The notes under the pieces are model-generated. The model was not told the DNA's origin and did no database searches. It worked only from the letters and a program-made list of their open reading frames with translations. Positions 6,110 to 14,478 of a DNA stretch of 35,010 bases are shown one piece after another. The stretch is from contig PHCQ01000055.1 in assembly GCA_002840835.1 (NCBI GenBank), positions 1 through 35,010 on the forward strand, written 5' to 3'. The first letter of the stretch is position 1, and each line of letters opens with the position of its first letter. This DNA is from Betaproteobacteria bacterium HGW-Betaproteobacteria-16. Lineage in GTDB: Bacteria > Pseudomonadota > Gammaproteobacteria > Burkholderiales > Burkholderiaceae_C. Both the position numbers and the translations under genes were made by a program.

Positions 6110-8413
6110 ATGGGTAACTACCGCAAGCTCTGGTTCACGCTGATCGGCGTGATGATCGTCTGCTTCAGCCTGCTGGGTTATTACGGGGCCGAGGTCTACC
6201 GCACCGCCCCACCCATTCCCCAAAAGGTGCAGACCGAGGACGGCCGCGTGCTCTACACGCAAGAGGGCATCCTGGACGGCCAGACCGCGTGGCAGTCCGT
6301 GGGGGGCATGCAGCTTGGCTCGATCTGGGGCCATGGTGCCTACCAGGCGCCCGATTGGACCGCCGACTGGCTGCACCGCGAGCTGATGGGCTGGCTGGAC
6401 CTGGCCGCGCAGCAGGATTTCGGCAAGCCCTTTGACCAGCTCGACGCCGACGGCCAGGCCGTGCTGCGTGCGCGCCTGAAGAAGGAGTACCGCACCAACA
6501 CCTACGACGCGGCCACGGGCACGATGACGGTGTCCAGGCTGCGCGAGCAGGCCATTGCGCGCAACGTGGCGTATTACAGCCAGTTGTTCAGCGACGCGCC
6601 ACAGTACCGCAAGACGCGCGAGAGCTACGCCATGAAGGAGAACACCTTGCCCAGCGCCGAGCGGCGCGCGCAGATGGCAGGCTTCTTCTTCTGGACGGCC
6701 TGGGTGGCCGCCACCGAGCGACCAGCCGAGCTGGGCGGTGGCACCGGTGCCACCTACACCAACAACTGGCCGCACGAGCCACTGATCGACAACAAGCCCA
6801 CGGCAGAGAACATGATCTGGTCCGTCGCGAGCGTGGTGCTGCTGATCGCTGGCGTGGGCTTTCTGGTGTGGGCCTGGTCCTTCCTGGGCAAGCACGATGA
6901 GCAGGACCCAACACCCCCGCAGCATGACCCGCTTGCGCGCGTGCCGCTCACGCCCTCACAGCGCGGACTGGGCAAGTACCTGTTCCTGGTGGTGGCGCTG
7001 TTCTCTTTCCAGGTCATGCTCGGTGGATTCACGGCGCACTACACCGTGGAAGGGCAGGAGTTCTACGGCATTGACGTGTCGCAGTGGTTCCCCTATTCGC
7101 TGGTGCGCACCTGGCACATCCAGAGCGCGCTGTTCTGGATCGCAACGGGATTCCTGGCTGCGGGCCTCTTCCTCGCGCCGCTCATCAACGGCGGCAAGGA
7201 CCCCAAGTTCCAGAGGCTGGGCGTGGACGTTCTGTTCTGGGCGTTGGTGGTGGTGGTGGCCGGTTCGTTCATTGGCAACTACCTGGCCATTGCGCAGATC
7301 ATGCCTCCGGAGTGGAACTTCTGGCTCGGACATCAGGGCTATGAATATGTGGACCTGGGCCGCCTGTGGCAGATCGGCAAATTCGCCGGCATTGCCTTCT
7401 GGCTGGTGCTGATGGCACGAGGTGTGTTCCCCGCACTGCTGGCGCCCAGCGGCCAGGACAAGAACCTGCTGGCGTTGCTGACCTTCTCGATTGTGGCCAT
7501 CGGCCTGTTCTACGGCACGGGACTGTTCTACGGTGAGCGCACTCACCTGTCGGTGATGGAGTACTGGCGCTGGTGGGTGGTGCACCTGTGGGTGGAGGGC
7601 TTCTTCGAGGTATTTGCCACCACGGCGCTGGCCTTCATCTTCTCTACGCTGGGCCTGGTGTCTTACCGCATGGCGACCACGGCCAGCCTGGCCTCGGCTT
7701 CGCTGTTCATGCTGGGCGGCATACCGGGCACCTTCCACCACCTGTACTTCAGCGGCACCACCACGCCAGTGATGGCCGTGGGAGCCGCCTTCAGTGCGCT
7801 TGAAGTGGTGCCGCTGGTCGTGCTCGGTCATGAGGCCTGGGAGCACTGGCGCCTGAAAAACAAGACCCCCTGGATGGGCCAGCTCAAGTGGCCGCTGATG
7901 TGCTTCGTCGCCGTGGCTTTCTGGAACATGCTGGGTGCAGGCGTTTTCGGCTTCATGATCAACCCGCCGATCTCGCTGTACTACATCCAGGGCCTCAACA
8001 CCACACCTGTGCACGCACACGCTGCGCTGTTCGGGGTGTATGGCTTCCTGGCTCTGGGCTTTACGCTGCTTGTGCTGCGCTACATCCGCCCGCAACTCGT
8101 GTTCAGCGAGCGCCTCATGAAGACGGGCTTCTGGTGGCTCAATGCGGGCCTGGCGCTGATGATCTTCACCAGCCTGCTGCCCATCGGTCTGTTCCAGTTC
8201 CACGCCAGCGTCACGCATGGTCTGTGGTACGCGCGCAGCGAAGAATTCTTGCAGCAACCCTTCCTGGAAACCCTGCGCTGGGTACGCACATTCGGCGACG
8301 TGGTCTTCATCGTCGGCGCGCTTTCGGTCGCCTGGCAGGTGGTCAGTGGCGTGTTCGGTGCGCGCGCATCAACCGCGCCGGTCGGCCCCACGCTGGCGGA
8401 TGCAAAGCGTTGA
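6110..8413 (+). CDS. norB: Quinol-dependent nitric oxide reductase (qNor)
   Basis: A 767-aa single-subunit NO reductase of the inner membrane that uses quinol to reduce 2 NO to N2O. An N-terminal helix and a long periplasmic extension (about 40-230) replace the NorC subunit. The heme-copper-like core follows, with about 12 more helices. Ligand residues are visible: H336 and H637 as likely low-spin heme ligands, H635 for the active-site heme, and H492, H543 and H544 for non-heme iron. E496 in VVHLWVEGFFE is the conserved glutamate. Start ATG 6110 follows GGAGG at 6099-6103. NorR sites and a sigma-54 promoter lie upstream; a hairpin with a T-rich tail follows the stop. Confidence 0.96.
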   Translation: MGNYRKLWFTLIGVMIVCFSLLGYYGAEVYRTAPPIPQKVQTEDGRVLYTQEGILDGQTAWQSVGGMQLGSIWGHGAYQAPDWTADWLHRELMGWLDLAAQQDFGKPFDQLDADGQAVLRARLKKEYRTNTYDAATGTMTVSRLREQAIARNVAYYSQLFSDAPQYRKTRESYAMKENTLPSAERRAQMAGFFFWTAWVAATERPAELGGGTGATYTNNWPHEPLIDNKPTAENMIWSVASVVLLIAGVGFLVWAWSFLGKHDEQDPTPPQHDPLARVPLTPSQRGLGKYLFLVVALFSFQVMLGGFTAHYTVEGQEFYGIDVSQWFPYSLVRTWHIQSALFWIATGFLAAGLFLAPLINGGKDPKFQRLGVDVLFWALVVVVAGSFIGNYLAIAQIMPPEWNFWLGHQGYEYVDLGRLWQIGKFAGIAFWLVLMARGVFPALLAPSGQDKNLLALLTFSIVAIGLFYGTGLFYGERTHLSVMEYWRWWVVHLWVEGFFEVFATTALAFIFSTLGLVSYRMATTASLASASLFMLGGIPGTFHHLYFSGTTTPVMAVGAAFSALEVVPLVVLGHEAWEHWRLKNKTPWMGQLKWPLMCFVAVAFWNMLGAGVFGFMINPPISLYYIQGLNTTPVHAHAALFGVYGFLALGFTLLVLRYIRPQLVFSERLMKTGFWWLNAGLALMIFTSLLPIGLFQFHASVTHGLWYARSEEFLQQPFLETLRWVRTFGDVVFIVGALSVAWQVVSGVFGARASTAPVGPTLADAKR

Positions 8414-8423
8414 ACCCCCTGCC

Positions 8424-8455
8424 GGGGGCCGCAGGCTCCCGGCCCCCTTGTTCTT
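8424..8455 (+). terminator. Rho-independent-type terminator after norB
   Basis: GGGGGCCG (8424-8431) pairs perfectly with CGGCCCCC (8440-8447) around an 8-nt loop, followed by TTGTTCTT. It begins 11 nt after the norB stop and ends 14 nt before the hemerythrin-like gene, so it may lower or limit read-through into that gene. Confidence 0.65.
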
Positions 8456-8469
8456 CCATGGGCCATTCC

Positions 8470-8880
8470 ATGAACATCGACAAATTCAAGCACCAGCACA
8501 TGGACATCCTGGGCAGCATTTCCGCCTTGCGCAAGCTCGCGCATGAAGGCGTTGCGCGCAACGCCACCGAGATTGCCCGGCTCATCGTGTCCATGAGTTC
8601 GACCATCAAGTTGCATCTGGCTGTGGAAGATCAGGCGCTGTATCCAGCGTTGCAGCGTGGAAGCAACACCGAGCTGGCACGCATGGGCGCGCAGTACCAG
8701 CGCGACATGGGCCCGATCGCCCAGACCTATGAGGCCTTCGCAAGGCAGTGGAACCGCCCCGAGAGCGTTCGCCACAACGAACAGGGTTTTCGCAACGACG
8801 CCAACCGCGTGCTGCGCATGGTGTTCGAGCGCATGCAGCGCGAGAACCGTGACTTCTATCCGCGCATCGAAGGAACCTGA
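8470..8880 (+). CDS. Hemerythrin-like domain protein of the nor cluster
   Basis: A 136-aa four-helix-bundle protein. The opening MNIDKFKHQHMDIL and the second motif HLAVEDQALYP are hemerythrin-like metal-ligand segments. The last helix reads RMQRENRDFYP, with arginine where canonical hemerythrins have the third-helix histidine. I believe this is normal for this nor-linked subfamily. Likely roles are binding of NO or O2 at a di-iron site, or iron supply for Fe-S repair as proposed for YtfE; neither can be decided here. A start at ATG 8458 would add MGHS; neither has a clear ribosome site. It ends only 4 nt from the convergent wzc stop. Confidence 0.82.
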   Translation: MNIDKFKHQHMDILGSISALRKLAHEGVARNATEIARLIVSMSSTIKLHLAVEDQALYPALQRGSNTELARMGAQYQRDMGPIAQTYEAFARQWNRPESVRHNEQGFRNDANRVLRMVFERMQRENRDFYPRIEGT

Positions 8881-8884
8881 GCTG

Positions 8885-11341
8885 TCAGCTGGCCGCAGAT
8901 GACGGCCCCAGCGTGGGTTCGATTCGCGGACCGTCCGCCATTGGGATGGGGCTCATGCCCGATCCCGGGTGGGGCCCGGCAGGGCGGGGTGTGTAGGCGT
9001 TGTCATAGCCATAGCCGTAGCCATAGCCGCCGTAGTAGGCCGCGTAGGTGTAGGTGCCGGCATGCTCCTTTCGAGCGTGCGTGAGCACGATGCCCATGGG
9101 CACCAGGCCCGCATTGCGCAGGCGGCGCAATGCGTCGTGGATGTTGTCCTTGCGCGTGCCGCCCGCCTTCACCGCAAACACAATGTGCTGGACCTGGTTG
9201 CCCAGCACGATGGCGTCGGCAATGCCCAGCAATGGCGGCCCGTCGATCACGATCTGCTGGAAGCCCATGGCCTGCGCCCTTTCCAGCAGCAGTCCCAGCT
9301 TGGGGCCCATCAGAAGTTCCACCGGATCGGGCGGAACCGGGCCGGCCGTGATGACGGCCAGGTTGGGAATCGTGGTTTCCTGGATCAGCGCTTCGCTGCT
9401 GCGGTCGCTGCGCAGCAGGGTGGACAGGCCCCGCTCATTGGAAACCTGGAGCATCTGGTGCAGCCCGCCTTTGCGCATGTCGGCATCGATCAGCAACACC
9501 TTGTGGCCCAACTGGGCGAAATTGATCGCCAGCGAGAGCGCGGTGGTGGTCTTTCCCTCGCCTTTGCCACAGCTCGTCACCATGAAGCACTGGGGCGCGC
9601 CACCGGCCGTCCTGAACTGCAGCGCCGTGCGCATGGAGCGGTAGGCCTCGGCAAAGATGCTGCGGGGATCGCGGTGCGCCAGCATGGCGACAGCGTTGTT
9701 GCGCACGCCCACCTGTCGGGTGAACGGGATCAGCCCCAGCAGGGGCAGGCGGTAGCGGGCTTCGATCTCGTTGGCATTCTTCACGGAATCGTCCAACTGT
9801 TCGCGCACCAGCGCCGCCAGCATGCCAAGGAACAGGCCCAGCATCACACCCAGGCCGATGTTGACCTTGGTGTTGGGTTGGGCCGGGAACAGTGGCACCC
9901 GCGCCTCGTCCACGATGCTCACGTTGTTGGTGGTGATGCCCGCTGTCACGCTCACCTCTTTCAGGCGCTGCAGCAGGCTGTCGTACACCTGCCGGTTGGA
10001 GTCCAGTTCGCGACTCAGCAGGTTCATGTCGACGCTGCGGTCCTGCACCGTGAGCACTTCGCTGCGGGTACTGGCCACCCTGGTTCTGAGCTGTTCCTCT
10101 GCATTTCTGGCTGAAATGTATTGGGCCCGCACGCTGTTCAGGATGTTGCCCACCTCCTTCTTGATGTGCCCCTCCAGCTCGGCAATCTGGGCCCGTGCCT
10201 GCACCATGGTGGGGTAGTCGGGTTTGTAGATGGCCAGGTCTCGGGCGTATTCGGCCTCCAGCTGGGCGCGCTGCACCTTGTAGGCGCGAATGGCTTCGTT
10301 GGTCACTGCCTGGGGCGCACTTTCGGGGTCCAGCCGCACCTGGTTGTACAGTGTCTCGGCCTTGATGCGGTCTTGCTCCGCTTTGCCCAGCGCAGCAGAA
10401 AAATCCACGAAAGTCTGGGTGGCCGCGCTGCCTTTGTCGCCCAGATTCAGGATCTCGTTCTTCTTCGCGTAGTTGTTGATGACGCGCTCGCTCTCTTCCA
10501 GCTTGGCCTTGGTCTGGCGAATCTGCTCCTCCAGGTACTGCCGCGCATAGATGGAAGAGTCCATCTTGCGTTCGATGTTGCTGGCAATGAAGGCATTGGC
10601 CGTGGTGTTGGCGATGCGCGCGGCCAGTTCCGGGTCGGCGTTGAGCACCCCGATCTTGACCAGGCGCGAGTTGCGCACGGGCTCCACCCTGAGCCCGCGT
10701 TCAAACCGTGCCAGGGCGTCTGTCCGGCTGATGATTTCCGGGCTTGCCTGGGGTGGGCTCCACAGCGAGCGAACCTTGCCCACCCATGCGCGTGCCTTGC
10801 TCAATGCCTTGTCCACCAGCGCAACGCCGGTCCAATCGACGGCCTCGCTGGTGCCAGGCTCGCCGGGCAGGGCGGGATACGTTTCGGCTGAAGCATCGGC
10901 GGACGGGTCGGTCTGGTACAGGCCCATTTCATCGATCACCCGCTCAGCCAAGCTGCGGCTCTTGAGCAACGCGATTTGCGTGCTGAGCCGCAACTGTTCA
11001 GACAGCGGAGCCTCGTCCACCTCCACCTCGGCGTTGAAGCCCACCACCTTCTGTGCGGTGCGGTCGATCTGCACCAGTGCCGAGCTGTAGTACTGCGGGG
11101 TGATTCGCATCGTGTACACAACGGCGCCGAGGGTGCACAGCGTGGTGATGGACAGGATGGTCCACTTGTGTTTGACCAGGGCACGCCAGATGGTCCTGAG
11201 GTCGATGCGTTCATCGGCCAGCGCCACGGTTTCGCCGCGGGACAGCATCTGCGGGGAAGAAGGGGCGCGTTCCCGGCGCAAGGCAAGTGCACCCTGGGGG
11301 CCGGGAACGGCGGGGTAGGGGTGTGTGTCGATGGAGGCCAT
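8885..11341 (-). CDS. wzc: Wzc-type polysaccharide co-polymerase / tyrosine autokinase
   Basis: An 818-aa inner-membrane protein of the PCP-2a family, which sets chain length and drives export of Wzy-made polysaccharide. A Wzz domain opens with a transmembrane helix near residues 60-80 (TILSITTLCTLGAVVY), followed by a long periplasmic coiled-coil part and a second helix (LGVMLGLFLGMLAALV). The cytoplasmic BY-kinase domain has Walker A GKGEGKTTT ending near residue 599, Walker A' VLLIDADMRKGG and Walker B IVIDGPP. A tyrosine cluster (TYTYAAYYGGYGYGYGYD) lies about 35-60 residues from the C-terminus and is the expected autophosphorylation tail. It is last in the operon. No partner phosphatase gene is in the window. 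Confidence 0.95.
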   Translation of the reverse strand: MASIDTHPYPAVPGPQGALALRRERAPSSPQMLSRGETVALADERIDLRTIWRALVKHKWTILSITTLCTLGAVVYTMRITPQYYSSALVQIDRTAQKVVGFNAEVEVDEAPLSEQLRLSTQIALLKSRSLAERVIDEMGLYQTDPSADASAETYPALPGEPGTSEAVDWTGVALVDKALSKARAWVGKVRSLWSPPQASPEIISRTDALARFERGLRVEPVRNSRLVKIGVLNADPELAARIANTTANAFIASNIERKMDSSIYARQYLEEQIRQTKAKLEESERVINNYAKKNEILNLGDKGSAATQTFVDFSAALGKAEQDRIKAETLYNQVRLDPESAPQAVTNEAIRAYKVQRAQLEAEYARDLAIYKPDYPTMVQARAQIAELEGHIKKEVGNILNSVRAQYISARNAEEQLRTRVASTRSEVLTVQDRSVDMNLLSRELDSNRQVYDSLLQRLKEVSVTAGITTNNVSIVDEARVPLFPAQPNTKVNIGLGVMLGLFLGMLAALVREQLDDSVKNANEIEARYRLPLLGLIPFTRQVGVRNNAVAMLAHRDPRSIFAEAYRSMRTALQFRTAGGAPQCFMVTSCGKGEGKTTTALSLAINFAQLGHKVLLIDADMRKGGLHQMLQVSNERGLSTLLRSDRSSEALIQETTIPNLAVITAGPVPPDPVELLMGPKLGLLLERAQAMGFQQIVIDGPPLLGIADAIVLGNQVQHIVFAVKAGGTRKDNIHDALRRLRNAGLVPMGIVLTHARKEHAGTYTYAAYYGGYGYGYGYDNAYTPRPAGPHPGSGMSPIPMADGPRIEPTLGPSSAAS

Positions 11342-11357
11342 GGTGTTTGCCTTGGTG

Positions 11358-12179
11358 TCAGCGGAAAGGGTTGAGCGTGTCCAGGATGTCGCGGAAGAGC
11401 GAATCCTTCAGGGCGGCACGCCGGGCGTTGCGCTGGACCACGATCACATCGTCCGAGCGGATCTGGGGGTCGGCTTCCTGGCCTGCGCGCACCTTGTCGA
11501 GGTCGTAGGTGAACTGCTCGCGCTGACCGTCTGTGCCGCCGCGGTAGACCACGATCTGGTTGATGTCGGCGTAGGGCGCGAAGCCGCCCGACAGGGCCAG
11601 GGCCCGCAGCAGCGTGAGCTGTCCCGTCACGGGATAAATCCCCGGCCGGGTCACCGCGCCCTCGATGGCGACGCGCTGCGTGGTGAACTCCTTGATGAAG
11701 AGCGACACCTGCGGGTCGCGCAGGTATTTCTCCTGGTAGCTGGCGGCAATCTTTTGCTCTGCGGCCTGGGCCGTGAGCCCTGCCACCGGTACTTGGCCGA
11801 TGAGTGGCAGCGAGACGTCGCCCGACGCGTTGACGCGCACATCGCGCTGCATGTCGGGCACGCCGAACACGTTGAACTCGATCAGGTCGTTGGGCGCAAT
11901 GCGGTAGTCCGGCCCAACCGTCGTCAATGCGCTCAGGGACGGTGACGCGCTCGCTGCGTCCAAGGGGGCGCGAGCGGACAAGGTGGATGGGGCCGTGGCG
12001 TTCACCGGGCCGGGCGCGGAGCTTGCCTGATCGGGTGCCATCTGCACCATGCCCAGGGGCTCGACGCCGGTGGTGTTGGTGGCCATTTGCGCCTGCAGCG
12101 GCCAGGCCGCCACGGCCGCCATCAAGCCCAGGCCCCAAGGCCTCCATGGCTTGCTCGTGATGATGGGTTTCTGGTACAT
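11358..12179 (-). CDS. wza: Wza-type polysaccharide export outer-membrane protein
   Basis: A 273-aa secreted protein with a signal peptide (hydrophobic GLGLMAAVAAWPLQAQ, probable cut after AQA-like sites). A Poly_export domain begins around YRIAPNDLIEFNVFGVPDM, followed by SLBB-type repeats (VAIEGAVTRPGIYPV, LLRALALSGGFAPYAD). Wza-family proteins form the outer-membrane channel that works with Wzc. It is shorter than E. coli Wza (379 aa) and has no lipobox cysteine, so it may lack the acylated C-terminal helical barrel form. Start ATG 12179 follows GGAAAGGGG; an upstream in-frame extension to 12482 overlaps the preceding gene and is rejected. It is 16 nt before wzc. Confidence 0.9.
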   Translation of the reverse strand: MYQKPIITSKPWRPWGLGLMAAVAAWPLQAQMATNTTGVEPLGMVQMAPDQASSAPGPVNATAPSTLSARAPLDAASASPSLSALTTVGPDYRIAPNDLIEFNVFGVPDMQRDVRVNASGDVSLPLIGQVPVAGLTAQAAEQKIAASYQEKYLRDPQVSLFIKEFTTQRVAIEGAVTRPGIYPVTGQLTLLRALALSGGFAPYADINQIVVYRGGTDGQREQFTYDLDKVRAGQEADPQIRSDDVIVVQRNARRAALKDSLFRDILDTLNPFR

Positions 12180-12223
12180 GGTGCACCCCTTTCCGGCCCT
12201 GGTTCGGGCCTCTACAAACTGGT

Positions 12224-13501
12224 TCACTTCAACTGCCCCTGCGCACGGAGCGGTTGGCTGGCCGCAGCATCTCCCTGCACCAGGCCCATCAACTGCAGCT
12301 CGAACCGGCGCAGGATCACGTCCTGGCTCAGCTCGGCCTCGGCATGGCGGCGGCCGTTGGCGCCCAGCCTGGCGCGCCAGGCCGGGTCCGCCGCCAGCGA
12401 CCGCAGCGCGTCGGCCATGGCGACCGGATTCTCTGGTGGCACCACGAGGCCACAGGCCGCGTCCTGGGTCACCACACGACACAGCTCGGTGTTGGGCAGC
12501 GCGGTGGCCAGCACCGCGCGGCCGCTGGCCAGCATGCCGGTGAGCTTGGATGGCATCACCAGATCGGCCGCGTCGGCGCGCTGGGGCAGCAGGTGCACGT
12601 CGGCCAGCCCCAGCCAGTCGCTGAGCCGCTCCAGCGGCTGCAGATCCAGGAAACGCACGTTGTCCAGCCCGGCGCAGCGCGCCTGCAGGTCGGCCCGCCC
12701 GGAGCCGTTGCCACCAAACACCAGCTGGATGCCCGGGTCGTCCTGCAGCAGGCGGGCCACTTCAGCGAGCGTTTCCAGTCCCTGCTTGTTGCCCATGTTG
12801 CCGGAATACAGGGCCACCACGGCGTCCGGTGCCAGGCCCAGTTCGGCCCTGTAGGGGCTGGGCGCGGTCAGCGGTGTGACGCCGCTGATGTCCACCCAGT
12901 TGGGAAAGTGCAGCACGCGCTCGGTGGCCACGCCCTTGCTCATGGCACGGTCCACCATGCGGCCGGAAATGGTGGAAACGCGGTCAAACCGGCGCATCAG
13001 CCAGCGTTCGGCCCTTTGCACCCAGCGGCGCAGCGTTTGGCCCTTGATCAGGCCAAGGTCAAAGGCGGCGTCGACTTCGTAGTCCTGAATGTGCAGCCAG
13101 CTCTTGGCGCCGCGCAGGGAGGCAAACGCCACCGCCGCAGGTGCGCACATCAAGGGCGGCTCCACCACCCACACCACATCGGGCTTCCAGCGCCATTGGG
13201 CCAGCAGCACCGGCAGGCTGCTGAGCGCGAAGCTGCCCAGGTGCAGCAGGCGCTTGAGACCTCCCGGACGCTGCGGTACCCACAGCGGCGCGCGCGTCAC
13301 CCGCACACCCTGCCAGTCCTCGGTGCGGTAGCGACGGGCGCTGTAGCCGGCGCCCACTTCCCAGGCCGGGTAGTAAGGCGGCGCGGTGATGACGCGGACT
13401 TCGTGCCCCGCACTGGCCAGCCATTGCGCCATCTCACCGGTGTATTTGCCAATACCGGTGAGCTCGGGGGCGAAATTGATGCCGTAGAAGAGGATTTTCA
13501 T
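12224..13501 (-). CDS. WcaI-type glycosyltransferase (GT4)
   Basis: A 425-aa GT-B fold glycosyltransferase. The start MKILFYGINFAPELTGIGKY and the following HEVRVITAPPYYPAW are typical of WcaI, the colanic-acid fucosyltransferase-like enzyme. The C-terminal donor-binding domain has VALYSGNMGNKQGLETL and a VMPSKLTGMLASGRAV segment with the family's conserved lysine. It would add one sugar to the lipid-linked repeat unit on the cytoplasmic face. The donor sugar cannot be read from sequence. Its start overlaps the stop of the GH16-like gene by 4 nt, so translation is likely coupled. wza follows after 44 nt. Confidence 0.9.
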   Translation of the reverse strand: MKILFYGINFAPELTGIGKYTGEMAQWLASAGHEVRVITAPPYYPAWEVGAGYSARRYRTEDWQGVRVTRAPLWVPQRPGGLKRLLHLGSFALSSLPVLLAQWRWKPDVVWVVEPPLMCAPAAVAFASLRGAKSWLHIQDYEVDAAFDLGLIKGQTLRRWVQRAERWLMRRFDRVSTISGRMVDRAMSKGVATERVLHFPNWVDISGVTPLTAPSPYRAELGLAPDAVVALYSGNMGNKQGLETLAEVARLLQDDPGIQLVFGGNGSGRADLQARCAGLDNVRFLDLQPLERLSDWLGLADVHLLPQRADAADLVMPSKLTGMLASGRAVLATALPNTELCRVVTQDAACGLVVPPENPVAMADALRSLAADPAWRARLGANGRRHAEAELSQDVILRRFELQLMGLVQGDAAASQPLRAQGQLK

Positions 13502-14454
13502 CGTGCGCCTTTCGGTTGGGGGGAGTCAATGGGATTTGCCGTGGCGTCGCTGGCCCGCGCGGCGGCGCCCACATAGGCGCGAACGCCCATGAACTTCAAG
13601 TGGTAGTCGCTGACGTTGCGATGGCTCTGTGCGGAGACGATCAGGTAGAAGTTCTGGCGACGGGCGACCTCGGGCACGGCAGGGGGCCCCGCTTCCAGCA
13701 CTTGTTGCCCGTTCACCCACCACCGCACGGTCAGGGTGGCGGGGTCGTACGAAACGCCGAAGACGTTGGGCTGGGTGCGGTCAAGTGGCACCTTTGAGGT
13801 GGGGTTGGGGTTCTGGACCTTTTTGTAGTTGGGGTGGATGCCTGACCATGAGATGGCCGTGTGGTGGCTGCCCGGCCCGAAGCCGCCTTCGTCGATGTCC
13901 AGTTCGAACCAGCGCTCGAACCGCCTGGGATCCGGTGGGTACACGTCTTCCAGGCGCAGGTTGTGTTCGATCGGCATGAGCCAGATGGCCGGAAAATTGT
14001 CGGGGTGGTTGGAGGACGTGGCGGCCTGCGCCTCGATGTAGAAGGGCCGTGCCCCGCTGAGCAGCGGGAAAAGCCCGGGGTACGAGGTCATCTTCACCGT
14101 GGCCACCACGCCGCCCCGCTTGAGAATCAGACCGTCGGGCGCCTGCTCGTAGAGGGTTCGGGCCCTGGGCTGGGTGAAGTACAGACCGTTGTAGTACTTG
14201 CGGATCTCGGCCCTTCCTGTGAAGTCCACATCGCCAATCTTTGGACAGTCCTGGATGACGAGCTGATGCGCACCCACCTGTGCAGCGCCCGGGGGGGTCG
14301 AGGAATCGGTACAAATGGACTGCCCACTGGTGCCGGCGCTGGAGGAACTGCCCCCACCACAGGCGGGCGCGGCCAGACACATGGCCGCCAGGGCCAGCCA
14401 GGTGGTTGGGGCCTTGGTTCGGGGGGTGGTGCGGAGATGGAAGGCGGTGTGCAT
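13498..14454 (-). CDS. Secreted GH16-like glycan hydrolase or lyase, putative lipoprotein
   Basis: A 318-aa exported protein. A hydrophobic signal (TTWLALAAMCLAAPAC) ends at a cysteine followed by GGGSSSS, suggesting a lipoprotein, although the -3 residue is not ideal. The mature part resembles the concanavalin-A-like fold of glycoside hydrolase family 16. PAIWLMP is close to the family's substrate-cleft strand, and ELDIDEGGFG fits the ExDxxE catalytic pattern. It may trim or release the polymer in the periplasm or at the surface, as glycanases in other EPS loci do; the substrate is inferred. ATG 14454 is preceded by AGGA with good spacing; ATG 14466 is the alternative. It follows the GT2 gene by 24 nt. 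Confidence 0.72.
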   Translation of the reverse strand: MHTAFHLRTTPRTKAPTTWLALAAMCLAAPACGGGSSSSAGTSGQSICTDSSTPPGAAQVGAHQLVIQDCPKIGDVDFTGRAEIRKYYNGLYFTQPRARTLYEQAPDGLILKRGGVVATVKMTSYPGLFPLLSGARPFYIEAQAATSSNHPDNFPAIWLMPIEHNLRLEDVYPPDPRRFERWFELDIDEGGFGPGSHHTAISWSGIHPNYKKVQNPNPTSKVPLDRTQPNVFGVSYDPATLTVRWWVNGQQVLEAGPPAVPEVARRQNFYLIVSAQSHRNVSDYHLKFMGVRAYVGAAARASDATANPIDSPQPKGAR

Positions 14455-14478
14455 GAAATTCCTCATAGATGCGCGGGC

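Noticed and set aside
6956..8257. 433-codon minus-strand frame opposite norB
   Set aside because: Lies entirely within norB, whose ligand residues and length are all in place; the antisense protein is low-complexity Q/H/R.
8969..10114. 381-codon + strand frame opposite wzc
   Set aside because: Antisense to the kinase and coiled-coil region; no domain recognised.
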